Shown here one piece after another: positions 37,245 through 45,669 of a stretch of 64,000 bases of DNA (the stretch's first letter is position 1; each line of letters starts with the position of its first letter). The notes beneath the pieces are model-generated. The model was not told the DNA's origin, did no database searches, and was given only the letters and a program-made list of their open reading frames with translations. The DNA is from Caldicellulosiruptoraceae bacterium PP1 (GTDB taxonomy: Bacteria > Bacillota > Thermoanaerobacteria > Caldicellulosiruptorales > Caldicellulosiruptoraceae). The stretch is from contig JBGGOQ010000005.1 in the NCBI GenBank assembly GCA_041320695.1, positions 62,001 through 126,000 of the forward strand. The letters are read 5' to 3'. The position numbers and the translations under genes were made by a program.

Positions 37245-38042
37245 ATGTTAAGTTATGCATTTATGCAAAGGGCATTATTAGCTGGATTTTTTATTTCAAT
37301 TATAGCTCCATTTATTGGTTCGTTTACAACACTAAAAAGGTTCTCTCAGATTGGTGATTCATTATCACATACTGCAATAGTAGGTGTCGCAGCTTCATTA
37401 TTGCTAAGCATAAATCCAATTATAGGGTCAATAATAGCAACAATAATATTTTCTTTACTTCTTTATTATATAAAAGGCAAATTCATAAGATATGCTGAGA
37501 TTTCATTATCATTAGTTTCTGTAATTGCACTTGCTTTAGCTTCAGTATTATTTGGTATTATGAAAAGTTCAGCAAATGTAATGAGTTTTCTTTTTGGAAG
37601 TATTGTCTTAGTGAATTGGATTGATGTGGCAGTTATTGTAACCATATCAATAATATCTTTTGTTATTTTATTTGGACTCAAGAATAAGCTTTTGTACACA
37701 ACTTTTGATGAGATAGGAGCTAAGGTTTCTGGAATAAATACAGAATTTTTTGAAATTGTTCTAAACATTTTAACAGCACTAATTATTGCAGTATCAGTTA
37801 GAATTATTGGAGGGCTTTTAATCTCAGCTTTACTTGTATTTCCAGTTGCAATATCAATGCAGATTGCATCAAATTTCAAAAGGCTTTTGATTTTTTCTAC
37901 AATTACATCAATAGTAAGCGTTTTATCAGGGATTATTCTCTCTTATTATTTTGATATACCACCAGGTGGAAGTATTATACTAGTTTTTATTGCAATTTCA
38001 ATAATTATCGAAATATATAAAAAGCTTATTAGAAAGGAATAA
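37245..38042 (+). CDS. znuB: Zinc ABC transporter permease
   Basis: This 265-residue ABC-3 family permease has about eight membrane segments. Motifs include ALLAGFFISIIAPFIGSF at the N-terminus, GDSLSHTAIVGVAASLLL, and VRIIGGLLISALLVFPVA. It should form the channel dimer partnered by the upstream ATPase and fed by the upstream lipoprotein. A very small membrane protein gene follows after 4 bp. Confidence 0.92.
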   Translation: MLSYAFMQRALLAGFFISIIAPFIGSFTTLKRFSQIGDSLSHTAIVGVAASLLLSINPIIGSIIATIIFSLLLYYIKGKFIRYAEISLSLVSVIALALASVLFGIMKSSANVMSFLFGSIVLVNWIDVAVIVTISIISFVILFGLKNKLLYTTFDEIGAKVSGINTEFFEIVLNILTALIIAVSVRIIGGLLISALLVFPVAISMQIASNFKRLLIFSTITSIVSVLSGIILSYYFDIPPGGSIILVFIAISIIIEIYKKLIRKE

Positions 38043-38046
38043 TAAT

Positions 38047-38211
38047 ATGAAAAAATTTGATTCAAAAGGATTTATAACAGGTTTTATAATTGTTTTTATT
38101 ATCAGTATTTTATTTTATTTTTTAAGTTTTTATATAAAGTCCTCAATTTTAATTTATGTGTTTGCATTTATAATTTTATTTATTTCAATTTTTGCAGCAT
38201 TAAAACCATAA
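38047..38211 (+). CDS. Small 54-aa membrane protein at the end of the zinc operon
   Basis: ATG 38047 opens 4 bp after the znuB stop, behind AAAGGAATAAT, and runs 54 codons to TAA at 38209. It starts MKKFDSKGF and then forms two hydrophobic helices (TGFIIVFIISILFYFLSFYI and LIYVFAFIILFISIFAAL) separated by KSS. I know no family. Its tight spacing and the terminator immediately after it place it in the zinc operon. It may be an accessory subunit or an unrelated helical hairpin. Confidence 0.6.
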   Translation: MKKFDSKGFITGFIIVFIISILFYFLSFYIKSSILIYVFAFIILFISIFAALKP

Positions 38212-38213
38212 AA

Positions 38214-38243
38214 AAACCTCTTCTAAATAGATAGAGGTTTTTG
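38214..38243. terminator. Bidirectional terminator after the zinc operon
   Basis: AACCTCT and AGAGGTT pair around TCTAAATAGAT, with A-run before and T-run after, serving both converging transcripts. Confidence 0.75.
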
Positions 38244-38256
38244 TAAACAAATACTA

Positions 38257-39528
38257 TTAATAATATCTTAATACAATATATATTGTTGATATAATTATTG
38301 ATATTAGCATTACTGGAAATCCAATCTTTAAATATTTACCAAATGAAATATTAATACCTTCTTCTTTAAGCATGCCAATTGTAACTACATTAGCAGAAGC
38401 ACCAATTGAAGTTCCATTGCCGCCAAGGCAAGCACCTAAGGCAAGAGCCCACCAAAATGGATAAATGTCCATTCCAGATATCTCACCAGTTATCTTGATA
38501 AGAGGAATCATAGTTGCAGTAAAGGGTATATTGTCCAAAAAAGCAGAGGCAATTGCTGCTAACCATAATATAGATATTGCAGTAACAATTTCATTTCCAT
38601 TAGTAATACTTAGCAATTTTTCTGCTAACATCTTAATAACTCCAGTCTCTTCTAATGCACCTACCATTACAAATAAACCTATAAAAAAGAAAATTGTTTC
38701 CCATTCAACCTCTTTAAATATTTTAACTGGTTCAAAACCACTTAAAATCATTAGTAATGCTGCAGCAAATAATGCTATTGTGGCACTTTCTAAATGTATT
38801 TGGCTGTGAAAAATAAAACCTAATATTGCTATAAAAAGAACAAATAATGATTTTATTAACAATTTATTATCTTTTATTAGATTATCTTCTGATAAGCCTT
38901 CTAACAACTGACTATTAGATTTTGATTTCTTAAGGTCATTTTTATAAATTAATGAGAAAATAAAAATGGTGACAATCAATATAAATATTGATATTAGGCT
39001 AAGGTTATTTGCAAATTCAATAAAATCAAGTTTTACTTGACTTCCAATTAATATATTTGGTGGGTCACCAATCATTGTTGCAGTTCCACCAATATTTGAT
39101 GCAAAAATAACTGTAATTGCTAATGGAATTGGGTTAATATTTAGTTTACGTGCAATATAAATCATAACAGGGGTAATTAATAAAACTGTTGTTACATTAT
39201 CTAAAAAAGCTGAAAAAAAGGCAGTTATAATTGATAAGAGAACCATAATAACAATAGGGTTACCTTTTGAAATTTTTGCTGATTTAACTGCTAAATATTC
39301 AAAAAGACCTGATTCTTTTAATATTCCTACTACTATCATCATACCTATTAAGAAAAAAATGGTATTAAAATCTATATACTCTTCAATAGCTTTCTCTTGA
39401 CTTACAATTCCTAATGCAATCATTAATACAGCTCCAAATATTGCAATAGCAGCTTTATTTACTTTTTCAGTGGCAATAAAAATATAGATAATAACAAAAA
39501 TGACACTTGCTAAAACATAACTTTGCAC
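38257..39528 (-). CDS. ArsB/NhaD-family (ion transporter superfamily) membrane protein
   Basis: This protein of about 423 residues has 10-12 membrane segments and duplicated halves. Each half has an IT-superfamily signature: FFSAFLDNVTTVLLITPV in one and IASAFLDNIPFTATMIPL in the other, plus GGTATMIGDPPNILIGSQ. The family includes NhaD sodium/proton antiporters and ArsB arsenite pumps; the substrate cannot be decided. I start it at GTG 39528 because GGAGGTGCTGAT lies immediately upstream. The longer frame from ATG 39558 would put the ribosome site inside the gene. Confidence 0.82.
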   Translation of the reverse strand: MQSYVLASVIFVIIYIFIATEKVNKAAIAIFGAVLMIALGIVSQEKAIEEYIDFNTIFFLIGMMIVVGILKESGLFEYLAVKSAKISKGNPIVIMVLLSIITAFFSAFLDNVTTVLLITPVMIYIARKLNINPIPLAITVIFASNIGGTATMIGDPPNILIGSQVKLDFIEFANNLSLISIFILIVTIFIFSLIYKNDLKKSKSNSQLLEGLSEDNLIKDNKLLIKSLFVLFIAILGFIFHSQIHLESATIALFAAALLMILSGFEPVKIFKEVEWETIFFFIGLFVMVGALEETGVIKMLAEKLLSITNGNEIVTAISILWLAAIASAFLDNIPFTATMIPLIKITGEISGMDIYPFWWALALGACLGGNGTSIGASANVVTIGMLKEEGINISFGKYLKIGFPVMLISIIISTIYIVLRYY

Positions 39529-39587
39529 ATCAGCACCTCCAAATAAATTAGTAAACAAATAAAATAAGAAAAATTCTTGAATGTATG

Positions 39588-39616
39588 TTGAATATTTATT
39601 ATTTATTTGATATACT
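39588..39616 (+). promoter_or_regulatory. Promoter of the c-di-AMP riboswitch transcript
   Basis: TTGAAT (39588-39593) and TATACT (39611-39616) are 17 bp apart. The predicted start lies about 20 bases before the aptamer. Confidence 0.6.
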
Positions 39617-39639
39617 TATATCATAAAATTGAATAAACT

Positions 39640-39783
39640 GTCAACAAGCTGAATTCCTGCAAAACGGACAGGATACGGGGGAACCAAATTTAGGGGTGAA
39701 TCGGTTTTTATACCGTAGGGCTAAATTCCTTTCGGCCCGAATCCGTCAGCTAACCTCGGAAGCTTTGGAAGGAAAGGAGGGTG
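39640..39783 (+). promoter_or_regulatory. ydaO/yuaA (cyclic di-AMP) riboswitch aptamer
   Basis: The stretch carries the conserved core of the ydaO class: GGATACGGGGGAACCAAA near 39671, GGGGTGAATCGG near 39693, TAGGGCTAAA near 39716, and CCCGAATCCGTCAGCTAACC near 39736, followed by TCGGAAGC. These pieces are in the right order and spacing for the pseudo-symmetric aptamer that binds c-di-AMP. In characterised members ligand binding favours a terminator, so high c-di-AMP shuts off the downstream genes. Confidence 0.9.
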
Positions 39784-39807
39784 TAGTATACCTATTTTTG
39801 CCTTTAA

Positions 39808-39835
39808 AGCGACCGGGTTCGGTCGCTTTTTTTTT
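39808..39835 (+). terminator. Expression-platform terminator of the c-di-AMP riboswitch
   Basis: AGCGACC and GGTCGCT pair around GGGTTC and are followed by nine T. It lies between the aptamer and the aminomutase gene, as expected for ligand-dependent attenuation. Confidence 0.88.
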
Positions 39836-39974
39836 AACGCATAGGAAATTATATACAGTATAGTTTTAAAAATTTAATACAATTTCGGTATATGCATTTC
39901 AAAAAAGTCAACCTTAATTTTAATCTTTTATGAAAATGGAAGACTTTTTTATTATCTTAGGAGGTGAATTATGA

Positions 39975-41186
39975 ATGATTAAGAATGAAGTTGAAAGTAG
40001 ATTTTATAGACTCAAAGCAGAGATAGATGACTATCTAAGTATAGTAAATAAAATTAAAACAGGTCTAGATGAAAAAGATAAAATTGAATATCAAAAAAGA
40101 AAGATACTAAAATTACTTGGTGCAACACAGAATGATTGGTCAAATTACAAATGGCAAATAGCTAATAGATTTTCAAACCCTCATAGCTTTAAGGACATAA
40201 TTGGTTTAAATACGCAGGAAGTGATTGATATAGAAAATGTATCAAAAAGATATAGATTTGCAGTATCACCATATTATTTATCATTAATTGAACCTAATAA
40301 TGAGAACTGCCCAATTAGAATGCAATCTATTCCAAGTATTAAAGAACTTAATGATGAGGGCGAGCTAGATCCAATGAATGAGGCTGAAACATCTCCAACC
40401 GAGATTATTACTCAAAGGTATCCTGATAGGTTAATTGTAAAAGTTACAAATGTTTGTGGAATGTTTTGTAGATTTTGTCAACGTAGAAGACTAATTGGTG
40501 AGATAGATAAACATGCGTCAAAAGAAAGTATTATTGAAGCTATTGAATACATTAGACAAAACAAAAACATAAGAGATGTATTAATTACTGGTGGTGATTC
40601 GTTTTTATTATCAGACTCAGAGATAGAATGGATTTTAAAAGAGCTTAGAAGTATAAAACATGTTGAAATAATTAGATTTGGGACAAGAACACCTGTAACT
40701 TTGCCACAAAGAATAACAAATGAGCTTGTTAGTATTCTCAATAAATATCATCCGATATATGTAAATACTCACTTCAATCATCCAAAAGAAATAACACAGG
40801 ATTCACAAAGAGCAATTGAAATGCTTGCTGATGCTGGAATTCCACTAGGTAATCAGATGGTTTTGTTAAAAGGAATAAACAATGATAATTTCATTGTTAG
40901 AAAACTCAATCAGGAGCTTTTGAAAATTAGAGTTAAGCCATATTATATATTTCATCCAAAAAGGGTTAAAGGAACATCACATTTTTGGCTTTCTATTCAA
41001 GAAGGACTAGAAATTATGGAAAGTTTAAGAGGCAGGACATCTGGTATGGCTGTTCCTACCTATATATTAAATGCACCAAAAGGTATGGGAAAAACACCAC
41101 TTCTACCAAATTATCTACTATATATAGGCAAAGGTAGAGCAGTTTTAAGAAATTGGCAGGGAAAGATGTTTGAAATTGAGAACTGA
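39975..41186 (+). CDS. eam: Glutamate 2,3-aminomutase (KamA-family radical SAM, PLP)
   Basis: The enzyme should interconvert L-glutamate and beta-glutamate by a radical SAM/PLP mechanism. The 403-residue protein has the iron-sulfur motif CGMFCRFC (Cys161, 165, 168) and the PLP Lys at 373 in GMGKTP. In lysine 2,3-aminomutase two Asp residues (293 and 330 in the C. subterminale enzyme) bind the substrate side-chain amine. Aligning by eye, those positions here are Lys329 (YYIFHPKRVKG) and Asn366 (TYILNAPKG). Lys and Asn at these sites are the known hallmark of clostridial glutamate 2,3-aminomutase, so the lysine enzyme is unlikely. ATG 39975 follows GGAGGTGA. No ablB-type acetyltransferase follows. 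Beta-glutamate is an osmolyte, which fits the c-di-AMP riboswitch upstream. Confidence 0.85.
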   Translation: MIKNEVESRFYRLKAEIDDYLSIVNKIKTGLDEKDKIEYQKRKILKLLGATQNDWSNYKWQIANRFSNPHSFKDIIGLNTQEVIDIENVSKRYRFAVSPYYLSLIEPNNENCPIRMQSIPSIKELNDEGELDPMNEAETSPTEIITQRYPDRLIVKVTNVCGMFCRFCQRRRLIGEIDKHASKESIIEAIEYIRQNKNIRDVLITGGDSFLLSDSEIEWILKELRSIKHVEIIRFGTRTPVTLPQRITNELVSILNKYHPIYVNTHFNHPKEITQDSQRAIEMLADAGIPLGNQMVLLKGINNDNFIVRKLNQELLKIRVKPYYIFHPKRVKGTSHFWLSIQEGLEIMESLRGRTSGMAVPTYILNAPKGMGKTPLLPNYLLYIGKGRAVLRNWQGKMFEIEN

Positions 41187-41223
41187 AAAATTGAGATTAT
41201 TAATTAAGAAAGGATGTTAAGAT

Positions 41224-42600
41224 ATGAATGTCAAATTTAATAAAAAAACTAAGATGCTTGAGATTGAATATCAGTTTAGAGAAGTAACTGAACCTAATTT
41301 GTTTAGAAATATATATCCTTATAATGAGGTTCCAAGACTTGTTTTTAATCATAGAAATGTTCCAATGAATATACCAGATAGACTATATATTACTGATACA
41401 ACATTTAGAGATGGTCAACAAGCAAGATCACCATATACTGTAGAACAGATCTGTAGAATTTATGATTATCTACATGAACTTGATAATGGTAGTGGTATCA
41501 TTTTGCATACAGAGTTTTTTGTTTATTCAAAACAGGATAGAGAAGCTGTCATTAAATGTCTAGAAAAAGGCTATGATTTTCCAAAGGTTACTGCATGGAT
41601 TAGAGCAAAAAAGGAGGATTTTGAGTTAGCAAAAGATATTGGAATAAAAGAAACAGGAATATTAGTTTCATGTTCAGATTATCACATTTTCAAGAAACTT
41701 AAAATGACCAGAAGTGAAGCAATAAAGACTTATCTTTCTGTTGTATCTCAAGCAATGGAGGCTGGAATAACCCCTAGATGTCACTTTGAGGATATAACTA
41801 GAGCAGATTTTTATGGGTTTGTGCTACCCTTTATTAATGAACTTATGAATCTTTCAAAACAATCAGGAGTTCCAGTAAAGATTAGAGCTTGTGATACCTT
41901 AGGATTGGGTTCTCCTATACCTGGAGTATCTATGCCAAGAAGTGTTCCTCAAATAATATATGGCCTAGTAAATTATGGTGAGGTTCCATCCGAACATTTA
42001 GAATGGCATGGACATAATGATTTTCATAAAGCTGTTATAAATTCAACAATGGCGTGGTTATATGGAGCTTCTATGGTTAACACATCTATATTTGGCATTG
42101 GTGAAAGAACAGGTAACACACCACTTGAAGCAATGGTTATGGAATATATTCAATTAAGAGGAAGTTCTGACGGTATGAATGTTAAGGTAATAACAGAAAT
42201 TGCTGAATACTTTCAGAAAGAATTAGGATATCAAATACCACCTATGACTCCATTTGTAGGTGAAAACTTTAATGCTACAAGAGCTGGTATACATGCAGAT
42301 GGAATTCTTAAAGACGAGGAGATATATAATATTTTTGATACAACAACTCTACTTGGGAAACCACCCAAAGTTATTGTAGATGCTTACTCTGGACTTGCAG
42401 GTATAGCAGCATGGCTTACACAGTATTATAAGACAAAAGGAATAGATGCTATTGTTGATAAAAAAGACCCTATTGTATTAAAGCTAAAAGAGTGGGTTGA
42501 TGAACAGTATAAAAATGGGAGAACCACTGCCATAAGTGATGAAGAACTTGACAGTCAATTAAATAGTATTGTTGAAAAAAAAGATAATTATTATTTATAA
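41224..42600 (+). CDS. Probable Re-citrate synthase (isopropylmalate/homocitrate synthase-like)
   Basis: This 458-residue enzyme of the DRE-TIM (HMGL-like) superfamily has TDTTFRDGQQARSPYTVEQI (metal and catalytic Arg-Asp), CHFEDITRADFYGF, the metal-binding WHGHNDFHKAV, and GERTGNTPLEAM. The regulatory C-terminal domain of LeuA is lacking. The RDGQQAR.PYT form is, to my knowledge, typical of the Re-citrate synthase group, which replaces normal citrate synthase in several anaerobes and supplies carbon for glutamate. Homocitrate or related synthase activity is not excluded. It lies 37 bp after the glutamate aminomutase gene, with GAAAGGATG before ATG 41224, so both probably share the riboswitch. 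Confidence 0.65.
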   Translation: MNVKFNKKTKMLEIEYQFREVTEPNLFRNIYPYNEVPRLVFNHRNVPMNIPDRLYITDTTFRDGQQARSPYTVEQICRIYDYLHELDNGSGIILHTEFFVYSKQDREAVIKCLEKGYDFPKVTAWIRAKKEDFELAKDIGIKETGILVSCSDYHIFKKLKMTRSEAIKTYLSVVSQAMEAGITPRCHFEDITRADFYGFVLPFINELMNLSKQSGVPVKIRACDTLGLGSPIPGVSMPRSVPQIIYGLVNYGEVPSEHLEWHGHNDFHKAVINSTMAWLYGASMVNTSIFGIGERTGNTPLEAMVMEYIQLRGSSDGMNVKVITEIAEYFQKELGYQIPPMTPFVGENFNATRAGIHADGILKDEEIYNIFDTTTLLGKPPKVIVDAYSGLAGIAAWLTQYYKTKGIDAIVDKKDPIVLKLKEWVDEQYKNGRTTAISDEELDSQLNSIVEKKDNYYL

Positions 42601-42734
42601 ATACAATATGCATGAGAATAAAAGTACAAATGCAATTCTAAACAATAATTATTGCAAAAAAATATATTTTTAATAGGAATATGATAGTATACAAGCTATA
42701 TATATTTTTGCTTAAAAAATATTTTTGCAGGATA

Positions 42735-42763
42735 TTGACAATGATTATGCAATTTGATATTAT
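42735..42763 (+). promoter_or_regulatory. Promoter of the DUF2294 gene
   Basis: A perfect TTGACA (42735-42740) and TATTAT (42758-42763) are 17 bp apart, 34 bp upstream of the ATG. Confidence 0.65.
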
Positions 42764-42796
42764 TATAATTGCTAATATATAAATGAGGTTTTGGAA

Positions 42797-43156
42797 ATGA
42801 CCAAAGGGCAGATAGAAGCTAAGATTAGTGAAGTAGTTAGCAAATTTGAGATTGAATATATGGGAAGAGGTCCTAAACAGATTAAGACTATGATATGTGA
42901 GGATACAATAATCATTAGGCTGGTTAGGTTCCTAAGCCCTGCTGAAAAATCATTATCAACACTCAATGATGGAGCAGAGTTATTAAAGAGATTTAGGTAT
43001 TCACTATTCGAATTGGCAAAAGATAGGTTAAAAGAGATGTTAGAAGAAATTATAGGTGCAAGAATAACAAACATTTATTCTGATTTAAACACTACAAGTG
43101 GTGAAAAAGTGATTATTGTAACACTTGATAGGAATTATGACAAAGAAATTAAATAA
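42797..43156 (+). CDS. DUF2294 family protein
   Basis: This 119-residue protein has the DUF2294 pattern: MTKGQIEAKISEVVSKFEIEYMGRGPKQIKTMI at the N-terminus, VRFLSPAEKSLSTLNDGAEL in the middle, and ARITNIYSDLNTTSGEKVII at the end. It is a small cytoplasmic protein. The family is often found near one-carbon or sodium-linked energy genes in anaerobes, but its function is not established. ATG 42797 is 8 bp after GAGG; the in-frame TTG 42791 is too close. It has its own promoter and terminator. Confidence 0.82.
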   Translation: MTKGQIEAKISEVVSKFEIEYMGRGPKQIKTMICEDTIIIRLVRFLSPAEKSLSTLNDGAELLKRFRYSLFELAKDRLKEMLEEIIGARITNIYSDLNTTSGEKVIIVTLDRNYDKEIK

Positions 43157-43197
43157 ATGGCAGATTGACCAAAAGGCACATTGCCAGTTGGTAAATA

Positions 43198-43251
43198 AGC
43201 CGCTATCTATAAGAGTGCAAATGCATTCTTTATATGATAGCGGCTTTTTTA
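43198..43251 (+). terminator. Long intrinsic terminator after the DUF2294 gene
   Basis: AGCCGCTATC (43198-43207) pairs with GATAGCGGCT (43236-43245), with further inner pairing, and TTTTTTA follows. Confidence 0.85.
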
Positions 43252-43275
43252 TTATCCATTAAAGGAATGGTGAAA

Positions 43276-43770
43276 ATGTATATTGATTGTATTTCGTTTA
43301 ACTACAAGAAAACAATCACTAAGAACTTTGAGAATGTAAAAAGCCTTGTTTTAAGTAAAGAATTTTTTAGTCATACCATATCTTTCTGTGAAAGTATTTG
43401 CCAATATGATAATGAACTTGCATTTTTTCTAACCAAATATTTTACAATAGATGGATATATTGAAAGTTGCTTAGTACCGTTGCTGTTACTTGATTTATTC
43501 AATAAAAATACTTCGATTATTAAAAAATACTATTCGGATGATATTTTTACAGAAGGATTAATCAAATATCTAAGAAAGTTCTATTATTATTGTTTGAATC
43601 AAATATCAACCATGAACAATAGCAATCAAAAAATTTGTGATATAAATGACCAGTTAGTTGATATTAAATTTAAGCAATCCTTTATAAATCAGTTGCACCA
43701 ATTAATTATTACTATATTAAAAAATATTAGACAATATCAAACAATTCATGAAGCAAGGGGGAATTATTAA
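43276..43770 (+). CDS. Hypothetical protein, 164 aa
   Basis: I do not recognise a family. The start is ATG 43276 behind AAAGGAATGG; longer in-frame starts would lie inside the upstream terminator. The protein (MYIDCISFNY...) is mostly helical and rich in Lys, Tyr, Phe and Asn. It has no signal peptide and no clear membrane helix, although FFLTKYF and VPLLLLDLF are hydrophobic. Its stop overlaps the start of the DUF4914 gene (TAATG), so a joint function with that protein is likely. Confidence 0.6.
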   Translation: MYIDCISFNYKKTITKNFENVKSLVLSKEFFSHTISFCESICQYDNELAFFLTKYFTIDGYIESCLVPLLLLDLFNKNTSIIKKYYSDDIFTEGLIKYLRKFYYYCLNQISTMNNSNQKICDINDQLVDIKFKQSFINQLHQLIITILKNIRQYQTIHEARGNY

Positions 43771-45650
43771 TGGTTATTGAAAATATTAAAAAACTAAAAT
43801 TAGACGATGAAATTATGGAGATACTTATTAACAGTAAGAGTATAATTTTCCCAGAAAAAAGAACACAATTTTTAGAAATGGCGTTAGGTGGGGAAAATAA
43901 CAACTATTTTGAAGTTAAATTTAAAATAGATGATCAATGCGAAGAAATTGAAGCAATAGTAACAAAATGTAATAATGGTATTGTTGTTAATTATCCAGAT
44001 ATATATATGAGAAGAAGGGATCCGGATAGTATGGTAATTGGTGATAATGAAGAGACAGATAAACCAAGGTTTAAAGATTTGTATGGAGATGATTTTGATA
44101 ATCTTAGAATAAAAACATTTGAATGGTTAAAAACACAAGAACTTATTGTTATGCCCTTTATGGCAGGAGGATATGAACTTGGGTATGAAGCATTATTAAT
44201 TGCTCCTAAAAATACTGCATTTTTTGCATTAGCTTTAGCTGATATACAAGGCTTTATACCATATTCAGAATTATCTGACAATTTTAATCCAAAAGCAATT
44301 GCATATGTTGCACCACCATTTAGGCATACTTTTTTTTCAGGAAAACAAGTTGTAATACACAATAGAAAAAAAGATTTACATGAAATATTTTCTTATAATT
44401 TATATCCAGGCCCAAGTGCTAAAAAAGGCATTTATGGAGTTTTATTGAATATTGGTGAGTCAGAGAAATGGGTTAGTGTTCATGCATCAACTGTTAAAAT
44501 AGTTACCCCTTATGATAATGAAATTGTTATTGTTCATGAAGGAGCAAGCGGCGGTGGTAAAAGTGAAATGATACAACAAATGCATAAAGAAAAGGATAAC
44601 AAAGTTTTGCTTGCTCAAAATATAGTGACAAACGAAAAATTCTATTTAGAGATAAAAGAATCATGTGATATCTATCCTGTAACCGATGATATAGCTTTAG
44701 TTCATCCAAAGTTACAGAATGGTAATAAAAAAATGGTTGTAAAAGATGCAGAACAAGGTTGGTTTGTAAGACTTGATAATATTACACATTATGGAACTGA
44801 CCCTCAACTAGAAAAAATTTGCATACAACCCCCAGAGCCATTGGTTTTTTTTAATGTTGTAGGTGTTCCTGGTTCGACTTGTTTAATTTGGGAACATACA
44901 ATGGATGAACCAGGTAAACCATGCCCAAACCCAAGGGTAATTTTGCCAAGAAAATTTATTCCTAATATTGTCGACACCCCTGTTGACGTTGACATTAGAA
45001 GCTTTGGCGTAAGAACACCACCTTGCACCAAAGAAAAGCCAACTTATGGAATTGTTGGTCTTATGCATATATTAACACCTGCATTAGCATGGCTCTGGAG
45101 GTTAGTAAGTCCAAGAGGATATGCAAATCCAAGTATTACAGATAGTGAAGCTTTATCAAGTGAAGGAGTTGGATCATATTGGCCTTTTGCAACAGGTAAA
45201 AAGGTTAAACAAGCTAACTTATTACTAGAGCAAATATTATCATTTAGCAATACTAGATATATATTAATTCCAAATCAATATATAGGTGCATATAAGGTAG
45301 GGTTTATGCCAGAATGGATTATAAGAGAATATTTAGCAAAAAGAGGTTCAACTAGATTTAAACAAGAACAAATTACACCTTCTAAATGTTCGTTATTAGG
45401 ATATTCATTGGAATCTATTAAGTTTGAAGGAACATATATTCCTAAACAACTGTTACAAGTAGATCTACAGCCTGAAGTTGGGGAAGATGGATTTAATAAA
45501 GGAATGGAAATACTTAATAAATTTTTCAAAAAAGAATTGAAGAATTTTATAACCGATGAATTAGATCCATTAGGTAAAAAGATAATTGAATGTTGCATGG
45601 ATAATGGAACTATTGAGGATTACAATTCATTGATACCAACAAAATTATAA
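43770..45650 (+). CDS. DUF4914 family protein with PEPCK-like P-loop
   Basis: This 626-residue protein matches, from memory, the uncharacterised DUF4914 family. A P-loop GASGGGKSEM lies near residue 259, resembling the kinase-type loop of PEP carboxykinase. Downstream are CDIYPVTDDIALVHPKLQ, a candidate metal or substrate site, and an R-F-G-V-R-T-P-P segment. The PEPCK oxaloacetate-binding signature is not evident, so I do not call it pckA. An ATP- or GTP-dependent kinase or carboxykinase-like activity is inferred. It starts within the stop of the preceding unknown gene; an MFS transporter gene follows 19 bp later. Confidence 0.75.
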   Translation: MVIENIKKLKLDDEIMEILINSKSIIFPEKRTQFLEMALGGENNNYFEVKFKIDDQCEEIEAIVTKCNNGIVVNYPDIYMRRRDPDSMVIGDNEETDKPRFKDLYGDDFDNLRIKTFEWLKTQELIVMPFMAGGYELGYEALLIAPKNTAFFALALADIQGFIPYSELSDNFNPKAIAYVAPPFRHTFFSGKQVVIHNRKKDLHEIFSYNLYPGPSAKKGIYGVLLNIGESEKWVSVHASTVKIVTPYDNEIVIVHEGASGGGKSEMIQQMHKEKDNKVLLAQNIVTNEKFYLEIKESCDIYPVTDDIALVHPKLQNGNKKMVVKDAEQGWFVRLDNITHYGTDPQLEKICIQPPEPLVFFNVVGVPGSTCLIWEHTMDEPGKPCPNPRVILPRKFIPNIVDTPVDVDIRSFGVRTPPCTKEKPTYGIVGLMHILTPALAWLWRLVSPRGYANPSITDSEALSSEGVGSYWPFATGKKVKQANLLLEQILSFSNTRYILIPNQYIGAYKVGFMPEWIIREYLAKRGSTRFKQEQITPSKCSLLGYSLESIKFEGTYIPKQLLQVDLQPEVGEDGFNKGMEILNKFFKKELKNFITDELDPLGKKIIECCMDNGTIEDYNSLIPTKL

Positions 45651-45669
45651 TTTTTGTTGGAGGTATGAT

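Noticed and set aside
39975-41186. Lysine 2,3-aminomutase (ablA) for N-acetyl-beta-lysine synthesis
   Set aside because: The two lysine-binding Asp positions are Lys and Asn, and no ablB acetyltransferase follows; glutamate is the better substrate.
41224-42600. 2-isopropylmalate synthase (LeuA) of leucine synthesis
   Set aside because: It lacks the LeuA regulatory domain and has no leucine genes nearby; the motif form and neighbour favour Re-citrate synthase.
43770-45650. ATP-dependent PEP carboxykinase (pckA)
   Set aside because: Only the P-loop resembles PEPCK; the characteristic substrate and metal motifs and overall sequence do not.
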